Notes under the pieces: generated by a model
The model's database searches: none
The model's input: only the letters and a program-made list of their open reading frames with translations
Told to the model about the DNA's origin: nothing
Shown: positions 36,798 to 45,044 of the stretch, piece after piece
Numbering within the stretch: the first letter of the stretch is position 1
Layout of the letters: every line of letters begins with the position of its first letter
Translations under genes and position numbers: made by a program
DNA from: Planctomycetaceae bacterium
GTDB taxonomy: Bacteria; Planctomycetota; Planctomycetia; Planctomycetales; Planctomycetaceae
Direction of reading: 5' to 3'
DNA: 64,000 nucleotides
NCBI GenBank assembly: GCA_020638955.1
Contig: JACKHO010000009.1
Span: 62,001 to 126,000, forward strand

Positions 36798-36962
36798 TTA
36801 CTTGGCTTCCTTTGGAATTGGTGATATGGCGAATGGCTGAAAGGTAACCAGCGATTTCTGATCGTCAGCACGTTGCTGTTTCCTGAGCAATCGCTCGAAC
36901 GGCTTCACAAGGAGTTTTCCGATGTGAATTCGACGAACGTCGCTCAGATCAACTCTGAACAT
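36798..36962 (-). CDS. Small basic protein, 54 aa, unknown
   Basis: This short frame runs from ATG (36962) to TAA (36798-36800). The stop is directly followed by the ATG of the YdcF-like gene, and the start lies 6 bp after the preceding gene's stop. The translation begins MFRVDLSDVRRIHIGKLLVK and has about ten Arg/Lys plus an aromatic, proline-containing end (FQPFAISPIPKEAK). The tight spacing on both sides in one operon is the main argument that it is real. No family is recognised. Confidence 0.55.
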   Translation of the reverse strand: MFRVDLSDVRRIHIGKLLVKPFERLLRKQQRADDQKSLVTFQPFAISPIPKEAK

Positions 36963-36968
36963 GGGCTC

Positions 36969-37379
36969 TTAGATGTTCCGACAGGCCTCGAACTGCTCAA
37001 TGAAATGCTTTGAAGGATTGTTATTGGGACAGCGTTTCAGGAGCTCGACCGCGAGCCGCGCTTTCTTGCGCACTGGATTATCAATTGACAAACGATGCCA
37101 GAGTTCGGGTTGTGCAGTTTCCTCAGCGGCTGTGATGCACACTTCACAATCACGACCATCGTCCGGGTCGGTCGCGGTGATCGTCACCGAGAACTTAGAG
37201 TCGACATTGCGTTCGACCGACTGGAGATCTGCGTCGCTGGGGCGAGAAAACCGCAGGTTTCCCTGCTGATCAAACACTCGAACACGGTCCAGAATTCGAT
37301 TGATGTCGTCGATAGCACTTTTTATCTGTCTTCTCACAGTCGACGCGCATTGGCGATCACCGACAAAACGTTGGAACAT
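36969..37379 (-). CDS. Conserved-looking hypothetical protein, 136 aa
   Basis: The start at 37379 is supported by GAGG 8 nt upstream on the minus strand. The protein has an N-terminal helical part (RRQIKSAIDDINRILDRVRVFD), a beta region (FSVTITATDPDDGRDCEVCITAAEE) and a basic helical end (KKARLAVELLKRCP). It is the first gene of the five-gene minus-strand operon. No family is recognised. Confidence 0.55.
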   Translation of the reverse strand: MFQRFVGDRQCASTVRRQIKSAIDDINRILDRVRVFDQQGNLRFSRPSDADLQSVERNVDSKFSVTITATDPDDGRDCEVCITAAEETAQPELWHRLSIDNPVRKKARLAVELLKRCPNNNPSKHFIEQFEACRNI

Positions 37380-38254
37380 GGGGAATCCTCAGAAATGTGA
37401 GACTCAATCTGGTATGGCTCATCAACTCTGCGATATGTTGGCCGAACTCATTGATGGGCCTGCCTGCTACCCTATCCCCGAAGCGCCCCAAAAACGCCGC
37501 TACCTAGAATCGTTGACAGTTAGAATTCGAGCGATTGGACACGAATCGAACTGGACGTGAGTTCCAGAAAGGGCAATGGGACGGCGAGATTGGCGACAAG
37601 TCAGGGAAGGTTCAGCGTGCAACCGGCATGGATGGCGGATGGAACGCGAATTCATGCTCTGGCACTGAATTGATTGGCCGATCATACTCGGACAAGACAT
37701 CAATGGCCCACCTGGAAAGCCATTCCGCCCATTGATTTGCCTCGCATTAGCATCAATATGCACTCTATCCGACACGCGGGAGCGGACTGTCGCAAAGCGT
37801 AAAAGAGAACTGAGTAGAGAATGCACAACCGCAGCAAACTTCTGAACATAACGCGGAAGAATCAACCGAATTCATTGTTCACACTGCTTGGCCGGGCGAT
37901 TGCTTCCCATTCAGTAGTTGTGCAAAAGAGGAGCAAGAGGAAGCCAGCTTGGATTCAGCGACGAATACGTACGAATGTGGAATTGGGACGAGTACGGCGA
38001 CGCCATCCAGGGATACGACCAGGGAATTGGCTGCATTTTTCCTGACAATCCGCCAAGAACTGACAGCAACATGAATGTGGTTTCCGCGTCGAAAATCGGG
38101 TACGGTCCCTGCCGAAGTAGCGGAGATTCGGCCACAGCGTGTCACGCCACCACGGCGCATACGTGAAGGGGCTCGACCCCAACTATTCCACGATTATCAT
38201 CCGCAGTGATAATTGCATGAGCCTTAATGGCCGAATGAGGACCACCATCCAGCC
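37380..38254. other. 875-bp stretch without a confident gene
   Basis: Several overlapping short ORFs occur on both strands, none with a ribosome site, a family pattern or a neighbour in phase. The frame at 37918-38166 (+) has a stretch rich in Trp/Tyr/Asp that could be a decayed coding remnant. It may hold the divergent promoter region of the minus operon starting at 37379. Confidence 0.4.
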
Positions 38255-38590
38255 CTATGCCGCGCGAGATTCCACCAGCGATCTAATGATGAGCCGTGCG
38301 GCTTCTTCGAGTGTCTCCGCATAGTACCCGGCGGTGACGGGCTGGTCTGGGAATCGGATTTGCAGGAACCACTCCGGGCATCCGAACCACGGGGTCTCAA
38401 ATTCGACGATGTAGAACTGAGCGAGCCGATCGAGCGCTGGACGGGCTCGCCAGTCTACAAGTTTGCATTCTTCAGGAAGGTATCGAATCAGACCAGGCAC
38501 GAGAGATTTCCTTGAGCGACCGCCAATACTGTGGGTATCGACACCTGGAAAATCCTGCTTGATGGATTCATTCCGTTCCCACCTCAACAA
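38255..38590 (-). CDS. Hypothetical protein, about 111 aa
   Basis: The frame is closed upstream by a stop directly before a TTG pair at 38590, so TTG is the only likely start. The composition looks coding: LAQFYIVEFETPWFGCPEWFLQIRFPDQPVTAGYYAETLEEAARLIIRSL, with an alpha/beta pattern. No family is recognised. It lies 57 bp after the next minus-strand gene, so the two may be co-transcribed. Confidence 0.5.
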   Translation of the reverse strand: MLRWERNESIKQDFPGVDTHSIGGRSRKSLVPGLIRYLPEECKLVDWRARPALDRLAQFYIVEFETPWFGCPEWFLQIRFPDQPVTAGYYAETLEEAARLIIRSLVESRAA

Positions 38591-38647
38591 TCAGATTGTG
38601 TTGATGTATGCCTGTTCCCCATCGGCATTCCATTTCCGCTGCAAACT

Positions 38648-38944
38648 TCAGCCCGCGGCGCGAATGGGTTTCAGGCTGACGGTGTGGAGCCCGGCCTGTT
38701 GAAGCTCTCGAATGGCTCTGGGGGCACGACAAGCTCGCTGGGCGGTCCATTCCATTTCAATTTCCGGGTCAACACCACCGACATATTCATGAACCAGGCG
38801 ACCGACTTCCTCCAGAGTTGTCCCAGTCGGGACAACGGCCTCGAAGTGCAACACCGCCCCATTGGGGGCTGTTGCGTAGGTGTCGTAGACGTCAACGATC
38901 ACGGTGTTGTCTCCCTGATAGTTGCGGGTGACTTTGATCAGCAC
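38648..38944 (-). CDS. Hypothetical protein, 98 aa
   Basis: The start is GTG 38944 with GGAG a few bases upstream. The protein has a beta-rich N-terminus (MLIKVTRNYQGDNTVIVDVYDTY) and a helical segment (TTLEEVGRLVHEYVGG), then a basic tail. It probably forms a pair with the downstream 38255-38590 gene. Function is unknown. Confidence 0.5.
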   Translation of the reverse strand: MLIKVTRNYQGDNTVIVDVYDTYATAPNGAVLHFEAVVPTGTTLEEVGRLVHEYVGGVDPEIEMEWTAQRACRAPRAIRELQQAGLHTVSLKPIRAAG

Positions 38945-39130
38945 TCGCTCCGTAGCCGATTGCCGCCAGATGCCCTGGCATCAACCATCGGCAATGTTGG
39001 CCGCTTGGCCCACAATGCGAGAAACTCATACTCAAAGGTGTAAGATTGTTTTCGGCAACGGGACCCGGATTTCTGAGACTTGTTTTCGTGACGTGTGCGG
39101 GATTACTTGATGGAAGTTGGTTCCCGGGAA

Positions 39131-39559
39131 TCACCGCATGGGGACTTCGCACAGCGGTACGATGCGGTCCTTGGAACGCAGAATCTGTCCCAGTGTCACG
39201 TTGGCAAATGCTTCTTCAGCCGCCGCATAGACTTTGTCGAGTTCCTGATGCAACGGGCAGAGTCGGGTATGTGACCGCAGGCCAAGTGGACAGTGACGGA
39301 TGCGTTCGAGGGGACTGACGGCGTTGACCACGTCCAGGATCGTGATGTCGTCTGGCGAATGCGACAACGAATACCCCCCGGTCCGTCCCGCGCGTGAGGT
39401 GACGAGCTCCGCATCGACCAGGTCTTTGAGGACCTTGTTCAGGTAGCGACGTGGAACTTTTGTCTTTTCTGCGAGCGCATCGGCCCGTTCCGCCTGCTGT
39501 TCTTCACGAGACAGGCACGCAACGACCCTCAAGGCGTATTCGGCAGTCTTTGAGAGCAT
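39131..39559 (-). CDS. Rrf2-family transcriptional regulator
   Basis: This 142-residue protein opens with MLSKTAEYALRVVACLS and has the winged helix ending in KVPRRYLNKVLKDLVDAELVTSRAGRTGGYSL, the Rrf2 signature. The sensor region reads RHCPLGLRSHTRLCPLHQELD with Cys-90 and Cys-101. The three-Cys set of NsrR/IscR is not complete, so the cluster would need another ligand or be absent. It is transcribed away from the NO reductase cluster, which makes an NO- or redox-responsive repressor the best guess. A partial palindrome sits 12 bp before its start. Confidence 0.87.
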   Translation of the reverse strand: MLSKTAEYALRVVACLSREEQQAERADALAEKTKVPRRYLNKVLKDLVDAELVTSRAGRTGGYSLSHSPDDITILDVVNAVSPLERIRHCPLGLRSHTRLCPLHQELDKVYAAAEEAFANVTLGQILRSKDRIVPLCEVPMR

Positions 39560-39570
39560 GAAATCGGTCC

Positions 39571-39634
39571 TTTACCCAAACGGGTTAAATCTACACCTTG
39601 ACATGTAAGTTTAAGTCTGTATCTTTGGTGTCAA
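39571..39634 (+). promoter_or_regulatory. Candidate Rrf2 operator and NO-cluster promoter
   Basis: TTTACCC and GGGTTAAA (39571-39589) form an imperfect inverted repeat between the divergent genes. TTGACA at 39598-39603 and TATCTT at 39620-39625 with a 16-bp spacer form a promoter pointing right. TTGACA and TGTCAA (39629-39634) also face each other. The region up to 39941 holds a 64-codon frame at 39636-39830 without family features and nothing else I can support, so the leader would be about 300 bp long. Confidence 0.45.
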
Positions 39635-39941
39635 CATGAATACCCCGCACTCACAACAGTTCGAGGTCACCAAAAATGGCAGTTTTCAATTGGATTTCCT
39701 GTCGGACTTTGGTTCTTCGGGGAGGGGAGCATGCCACCGCCAGTGCGGTGGATTTGTTCCATACCTCTCGAATCCTGTCTGGGGAAAGCATACCAGAGAA
39801 TTGGGTCACTTGCCTGCTGCAGCGAGTTGACACAGGGGGAACTCCGCATGTCCTCGTCCACACGCGCGCCGGTCCCCGGTGACGTCTGACAATCCACATC
39901 GGTACATCGCTGTTCGGTCAATCATCATCCAAGCGCCAGGG

Positions 39942-40769
39942 ATGAAAGCCATGAACACTGCAATCAATGTCCCACAGCCTCACTCCCCTCAGGTTCAACT
40001 GCGTCCACGGGAGCATGGAGCCTATGCCATTCTCAGCATGCCGTTATTGGCGGCACTGCTGATTGGAGGAGTGACACCTGTCGGGGTCCTCACCACGCTC
40101 GCTGCTGTGGCCGGGTTTTTGGCCAACGAGCCGCTGCTGGTGGTCTGGGGAAGGCGCGGCCAGAACGCACGGCAGTCGGAACCGGTTGCGAGACGGGCGC
40201 TGGTTGCCCTGTTGTCCCTTGCAGTCATCAGTGGGGCCAGTGCTCTGTTGCTCGGAACGGCAATTATCCGAATTGCTCTGGCGTCCAGCGCTTTGTTGGC
40301 GGCATTGGGATTTGCGTTTTCCGTGACGGGGCACCAGCGGACGCTGACGGCTCAACTCGTCGGCATCCTCGGCCTCACAGCACCCAGTGCCGTGGTCCTG
40401 CTGGCTGGTCGAACTGACACCTGGCTGACTCTGGCTCTGACATCGGCCTGGGTTTTGGGGCGAGTGGCCACAACAACGTCCGTTCGCAGCATTTTCGCTC
40501 GCCAGAAGGCGTCACACCAGCGACGCGTGCCGCGCATTTATGACCTGATTCTCGGTTCGGCGGCCGCCGTTCTGCTTTTCGGCTGTGTCTCGGGAATCGG
40601 TGCCTGGCTGACAGTGACTCCGCTCCTGCTTGTTGCCGCTCTACTGCGAATCTGGCCTCCGAGCGTCCACGGAATCCGGCGGTTGGGATGGGAACTGGTC
40701 GCCGTCAACTGCGTGAGCTGTGCCTGGATGGTGATCTGGTATGGCGGGCCACTGACCACATGGAGTTGA
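39942..40769 (+). CDS. YwiC-like membrane protein
   Basis: This protein of about 275 residues has eight or so hydrophobic segments and the family opening PREHGAYAILSMPLLAALLIGG, followed by FLANEPLLVVWGRRGQNAR. YwiC-like proteins are often encoded near nitrate/NO respiration genes, with unknown biochemistry. The DNA-level context agrees: Rrf2 upstream, NO reductase 67 bp downstream. The start is ATG 39942; ATG 39951 is also possible, while the upstream extension to 39879 has no support. Confidence 0.82.
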   Translation: MKAMNTAINVPQPHSPQVQLRPREHGAYAILSMPLLAALLIGGVTPVGVLTTLAAVAGFLANEPLLVVWGRRGQNARQSEPVARRALVALLSLAVISGASALLLGTAIIRIALASSALLAALGFAFSVTGHQRTLTAQLVGILGLTAPSAVVLLAGRTDTWLTLALTSAWVLGRVATTTSVRSIFARQKASHQRRVPRIYDLILGSAAAVLLFGCVSGIGAWLTVTPLLLVAALLRIWPPSVHGIRRLGWELVAVNCVSCAWMVIWYGGPLTTWS

Positions 40770-40836
40770 TTTTTCTCCAGCTCTACGACGGCGACGGAAT
40801 AACAAACGGGATTATTCAATCACAACGGGAACTGCC

Positions 40837-43062
40837 ATGAAACGACTTTGGATACTGTTTGGACTGGTTATCTTCGTCTCGTTCCTCGTCCTCGGCTGGA
40901 TCGGGTCGAGGATCTATCAGGAAGCGCCACCCATTCCCGACCGGGTCGTCACGACCGATGGGACAGTCGTCATTGACGAGGGGCAGATCCTCGCCGGACA
41001 GAACGTCTGGCAGTCGCTTGGTGGAATGGAGGTTGGCTCCGTCTGGGGTCATGGCAGTTACGTCGCACCTGACTGGACTGCCGACTGGCTGCACCGGGAA
41101 GCGGTGTACATTCTCAACCGTTGGGCCGACGCCGACCACAACACCACGTTTGATGAACTGGACAACGAGCAACAGGCACAGCTTATTGCCCGCCTGACAA
41201 AACTCCTGCACACGAACACTTACGAGGCCTCGACCGGCACGGTCACCATTGATCCCGTTCGCGCTGAAGCGTTCGAGGCCAATTTGGCCCATTACACCGA
41301 AGTCTTCTCGAAGGGAAATGCCGACTACGCGATACCTGCTGGTGCCGTCTCCGACCCGGAACGCCTCCGCAAATTGTCGAGCTTTTTCTTCTGGACGTCC
41401 TGGGCGGCGTCCGCCCATCGACCGAATGATGATGTCACGTATACGAACAACTGGCCACATGAGCCACTGATCGGAAATCGACCGACAGGCGACAACGTCG
41501 TCTGGACGGGCGTCAGCATTATCATGCTGCTGGCTGGCATCTCAGCCATGGCCTGGTGGTACGCGTCACGAAAGGAAGGTGAGCCCGATGATCCCTTGCC
41601 GCCGGAATCGGATCCACTGGCTCGGTGGGAAGCGACTCCATCACAACGGGCCACCATCAAATACTTCTGGGTCGTCGCCGCACTCATCCTGGTCCAGATG
41701 CTGCTGGGGGTGATCACCGCGCACTACGGCGTCGAGGGAGATGGGTTCTACGGGTTCCCGTTATCGGATTATCTGCCGTACAGCGTCACTCGGACCTGGC
41801 ATATTCAGATGGGGCTGTTCTGGATTGCCACCGCCTGGCTGGCAGCGGGACTGTTTATTGGTCCGCTGGTCAGCGAGCATGAACCGAAAGGCCAGCGACT
41901 GGGAGTAAACATTCTCTTCGGAGCGCTGCTCCTGGTGGTCGTCGGGTCACTGACCGGTGAATGGCTCAGCGTGCAGAACCGACTGACGGACACACTCTCG
42001 TTCTACTTTGGGCATCAGGGATACGAATACGTGGACCTCGGCCGCGTCTGGCAAATCGGTCTGATGGTGGGATTGCTGTTGTGGCTGTTCCTGATGATCC
42101 GGGCGTTGCTCCCGGCACTGCGCCGGAACGACGATCAGCGGCAGCTGGTGGCGTTACTCGCTGTTTCCACGGCCGCAATCGCATTGTTCTATGGAGCTGG
42201 ACTGACCTGGGGACAACATTCCCACCTGTCGATTGTTGAATACTGGCGGTGGTGGGTGGTGCATCTCTGGGTGGAAGGGTTCTTTGAGGTATTTGCGACG
42301 ACGGTCATTGCGTTCATCTTCATGCGATTGAACCTGATTCGGCCGCGTGCCGCCGCTGCCGCTGCGTTGCTGTCAGCGACGATCTTTCTGTCGGGCGGGA
42401 TTATTGGCACATGCCACCATCTGTATTTTTCAGGCACGCCAACGGTCGCACTCGCCTGGGGATCAGCGTTCAGTGCCCTGGAAGTGGTCCCGCTGGTCCT
42501 AGTGGGGTTCGATGCTACCGAAGATTTGCGTCGATCGAGACTTTCTCCCTGGGTTCAACGCTACAAGTGGCCGATTTATTTCTTTGTGTCGGTCGCGTTC
42601 TGGAACATGGTCGGGGCGGGACTGTTCGGGTTCATGATCAACCCGCCGATTGCGCTCTACTACATGCAGGGTCTGAACACGACACCGGTTCACGGTCATA
42701 CGGCTTTGTTCGGCGTCTATGGAATGCTCGGAATCGGCCTGATGCTGGTCTGCCTGCGCGTACTCGTCCCCGGACGAGAATGGAAAGATGGCCTGCTGCG
42801 GTTCTCATTCTGGTCGATGAACATTGGACTGGCAGCCATGTGCGTGCTGAGTCTGCTGCCAGTGGGTCTGCTGCAGACGAAGGCGTCTGTCGAACACAGC
42901 TACTGGTACGCCCGCAGCAGCGAGTTCATGCAGACCGACCTGATGCAGACCCTCCGCTGGCTGCGCGTTCCAGGTGACACGATTTTCTTTGTCGGAGCAG
43001 TGGCTTTGGTCATTTTTGTGGCCGGGCTAAAAACAGGACACTCATTTCGGAGAAACGACTGA
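40837..43062 (+). CDS. norZ: Quinol-dependent nitric oxide reductase (single-subunit NorB/NorZ)
   Basis: This 741-residue enzyme reduces two NO to N2O with quinol electrons in the membrane. It has the long N-terminal extension of qNOR (residues 1-215, with GQNVWQSLGGMEVGSVWGHGSYVAPDWTADWLHREA), which resembles a fused NorC without heme c ligands. Then come 12 or so helices of the heme-copper oxidase fold. Metal ligands are visible: HIQMGLFWIATAW for low-spin heme, HLWVEGFFEVFAT (His and Glu for FeB), GTCHHLYFSGTP (two His for FeB), and GHTALFGVYGML for the high-spin heme. The stop overlaps the cupin start by one base. Confidence 0.95.
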   Translation: MKRLWILFGLVIFVSFLVLGWIGSRIYQEAPPIPDRVVTTDGTVVIDEGQILAGQNVWQSLGGMEVGSVWGHGSYVAPDWTADWLHREAVYILNRWADADHNTTFDELDNEQQAQLIARLTKLLHTNTYEASTGTVTIDPVRAEAFEANLAHYTEVFSKGNADYAIPAGAVSDPERLRKLSSFFFWTSWAASAHRPNDDVTYTNNWPHEPLIGNRPTGDNVVWTGVSIIMLLAGISAMAWWYASRKEGEPDDPLPPESDPLARWEATPSQRATIKYFWVVAALILVQMLLGVITAHYGVEGDGFYGFPLSDYLPYSVTRTWHIQMGLFWIATAWLAAGLFIGPLVSEHEPKGQRLGVNILFGALLLVVVGSLTGEWLSVQNRLTDTLSFYFGHQGYEYVDLGRVWQIGLMVGLLLWLFLMIRALLPALRRNDDQRQLVALLAVSTAAIALFYGAGLTWGQHSHLSIVEYWRWWVVHLWVEGFFEVFATTVIAFIFMRLNLIRPRAAAAAALLSATIFLSGGIIGTCHHLYFSGTPTVALAWGSAFSALEVVPLVLVGFDATEDLRRSRLSPWVQRYKWPIYFFVSVAFWNMVGAGLFGFMINPPIALYYMQGLNTTPVHGHTALFGVYGMLGIGLMLVCLRVLVPGREWKDGLLRFSFWSMNIGLAAMCVLSLLPVGLLQTKASVEHSYWYARSSEFMQTDLMQTLRWLRVPGDTIFFVGAVALVIFVAGLKTGHSFRRND

Positions 43063-43388
43063 TGGCGACCCACCATGCACAACCTGGCGAGGTGATTGAT
43101 GTGAAGCCGCTCGGGGCGGCACTGGCGGATGCGAAAACGACGACACTGTTCAAGGCAGAAAGTGTGGAAGTCATCCGTCTGGTGCTCCGGGCTGGTAAAG
43201 TGATCGATAAACACTCGGCACCTGGCGAAATCATTGTTCAATGCCTGGAGGGACAAGTCGCGTTCACGACGCTGAGTGAAACCAAAGAACTGGGGCCGGG
43301 CCAATTACTCTACTTGAATGCAGCCGAGCCGCATGCAGTCCGCTGTATCGAAGATGCATCACTGCTGGTGTCGATTGTTCGCAAGTAA
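43062..43388 (+). CDS. Small cupin-domain protein
   Basis: This 108-residue protein is a single cupin barrel: VEVIRLVLRAGKVIDKHSAPGEIIVQCLEGQVAF and LGPGQLLYLNAAEPHAVRCIEDASLLVSIV. Likely metal ligands are His in KHSAPGE and His in EPHAV; the second His of the classic HxH is Ser here. It overlaps the NO reductase stop (TGATG) and the next start (TAATG), so it belongs to the NO response operon. Its role, whether sensor or enzyme, is unknown. Confidence 0.82.
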   Translation: MATHHAQPGEVIDVKPLGAALADAKTTTLFKAESVEVIRLVLRAGKVIDKHSAPGEIIVQCLEGQVAFTTLSETKELGPGQLLYLNAAEPHAVRCIEDASLLVSIVRK

Positions 43389-43930
43389 TGGATGTGAAGG
43401 TTGGATTGCCAATCCACAGCGATACGTTAGGAGAAGCAACTGAAAGGTTCACCGTGAATTACCATGACCCGATTGAAGAATACCTGGCTGGTGCAGAGCA
43501 ACTTGCCGAAGCAATCGCCGGGATGAGTGAGGAGCAGCTGGACGCCATGCCAGTGACTGGAACGTGGTCGACCCGCTCTGTCGTTTGCCACATTGCCGAC
43601 TTCGAGCCCGTCTATGCCGACCGAATGAAACGCGTCATTGCCGAGAAGGAACCGACGTTCTTCGGGGGTGATCCCGATGTCTTTGCTGCACACCTTGCAT
43701 ATGCGCGGAGGGACGTACAGGAAGAACTGCAGCTGATTCGTGCAGTACGCGGCCAGATGGCCAAAATCCTCAGGACACTCACCCCTGAAGACTTTCAGCG
43801 TCAGGGACACCATTCAGAAGATGGCCCCATGACACTAAAGGAACTGCTACGGCGGATTACCTCTCACATCCCACATCATGTGCATTTCATTGAGGAAAAA
43901 CGCAAGGCCATGACTGGTACGTCCGGATGA
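43388..43930 (+). CDS. DinB-fold (DinB/YfiT-like) protein
   Basis: This 180-residue helical-bundle protein has YLAGAEQLAEAIAGMSEEQLDAMPVTGTWSTRSVVCHIADFEPVYADRM and the late SHIPHHVHFIEE. His in CHIADFE and the two His of HIPHHVHF give the three-His metal site of the DinB/YfiT superfamily, some members of which are thiol-dependent (bacillithiol or mycothiol) transferases. In the NO operon it could detoxify or transfer S-nitrosothiols, which is inference. The start overlaps the cupin stop. Confidence 0.82.
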   Translation: MDVKVGLPIHSDTLGEATERFTVNYHDPIEEYLAGAEQLAEAIAGMSEEQLDAMPVTGTWSTRSVVCHIADFEPVYADRMKRVIAEKEPTFFGGDPDVFAAHLAYARRDVQEELQLIRAVRGQMAKILRTLTPEDFQRQGHHSEDGPMTLKELLRRITSHIPHHVHFIEEKRKAMTGTSG

Positions 43931-44008
43931 TGTGGGTTCCAATCAGTCATTGTGACTTGTTTTGGGACGTCATGAGGAACCGACGGACGGATTCACGCGG
44001 AAATCAAC

Positions 44009-44386
44009 ATGCTGATTGTGACGCGCAAAGCGCAGGAACGAATTGTCATTGACGGCAATATCGTGATTACGGTCGTGCAAGTTGGCGACGATCTGGTTCG
44101 TCTTGGCGTCGAGGCTCCGAAGGCCATGCCCATCGTACGAGGCGCGGATACTGCTGACGTCGGCGAATCAACTAGGCATATCGGAACCACGCCCATGAAC
44201 TGCGACCAGTTTTCCAGTATTCCGGACTGGATCATTGAGTATCCAGCATCCGCCGCAGTGTTTGAAGAATTTGGACTCGATACCAGCTGTGGCGGGAAAT
44301 CACTGCAGTATGTCTGCCGCTCTGAGGGCGTTGGCCTCAACAATGTGCTTGCACGACTCAAAGAAGTTGTTGATGCCTCCAATTGA
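44009..44386 (+). CDS. CsrA domain fused to Ric/ScdA N-terminal (DUF542) domain
   Basis: This 125-residue protein joins two families. Residues 1-47 are CsrA-like: MLIVTRKAQERIVI, ITVVQVGDDLVRLGVEAPKAMPIVR. Arg-6 and Arg-44, the RNA-contacting residues of CsrA, sit at exactly the same positions. The C-terminal CsrA helix is missing. Residues about 62-122 are the N-terminal domain of the Ric/ScdA/YtfE iron-sulfur repair family: IPDWIIEYPASAAVFEEFGLDTSCGGKSLQYVCRSEGVGLNNVLARL, with one Cys where CCGG is common. The hemerythrin domain of full Ric is absent. It lies 78 bp after the DinB-like gene, at the end of the NO cluster. It may regulate mRNAs in response to NO or iron-sulfur damage, which is inference. 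Confidence 0.85.
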   Translation: MLIVTRKAQERIVIDGNIVITVVQVGDDLVRLGVEAPKAMPIVRGADTADVGESTRHIGTTPMNCDQFSSIPDWIIEYPASAAVFEEFGLDTSCGGKSLQYVCRSEGVGLNNVLARLKEVVDASN

Positions 44387-45044
44387 TAGTTTGAATTGCA
44401 CAGGTTCGGCTGTTCTCGCACGACCGTACTTGATGGCACGCGGAATATCATCGCACTTTGTGTCGGCGGCTGTATGCCATCCGCGCCAAACGGTCCACGT
44501 AACTAGTCCAGAGCATTCCACGAACGCAAAAACACGATCGAGTCTATTAGACGTTCTCACTTCAATTGAATTGCGATGTCGAGCTTTGACATTCCTTGGA
44601 GCTACCACTCGCATGCAGCTTCAGACCGCATCGAACATATCATTAGGACGCACCTATGTCATCCAGGCGTGCTGTTTGATGAATACGCAGCTTGGGTGTA
44701 GTCGCTGCAAGTCGACGATTGTTTGTGTAGCACTCAAATGTTGACAAAGGAACGAATCTGGACAATTTGTCAATTCTTGTTGAAATCGATCGATGTTCGC
44801 TTGAATGAACGAATCGTTCAGCGCATAGTTTCGTAGTTGAGTCGGCTCATGAAGTTGATGCCTCGCGAAATCTTGCTCTCGGGGTATTGAGGTCTGACTC
44901 GATGCAGGGTATGCCGCCTTGGCTGCGCGTCACTGTTTCTCTTCTGCTTACTTCATATTTCCACGGGTTGGGTTTGTTACATCATCACCAGCTTGGGCGG
45001 TTGATGCTGCCTTTAGCTACAGGCATTGCGCGCGAGGCACGCTG
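44387..45044. other. Intergenic stretch between NO cluster and RHS island
   Basis: No confident gene is seen in 658 bp. A perfect 15-bp palindrome TGAACGAATCGTTCA lies at 44806-44820, about 225 bp before the next start, and could be an operator. ORFs at 44235-44744 (+) and 44300-44614 (-) overlap each other and lack domain features. Confidence 0.4.

Noticed and set aside
37918..38166. Plus-strand ORF with Trp/Tyr-rich segment
   Set aside because: No start signal, no family pattern, and competing ORFs of equal length on the other strand.
39636..39830. 64-codon ORF after the NO-cluster promoter
   Set aside because: Composition is not convincing and there is no ribosome site or neighbour in phase. 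Kept only as part of the leader description.
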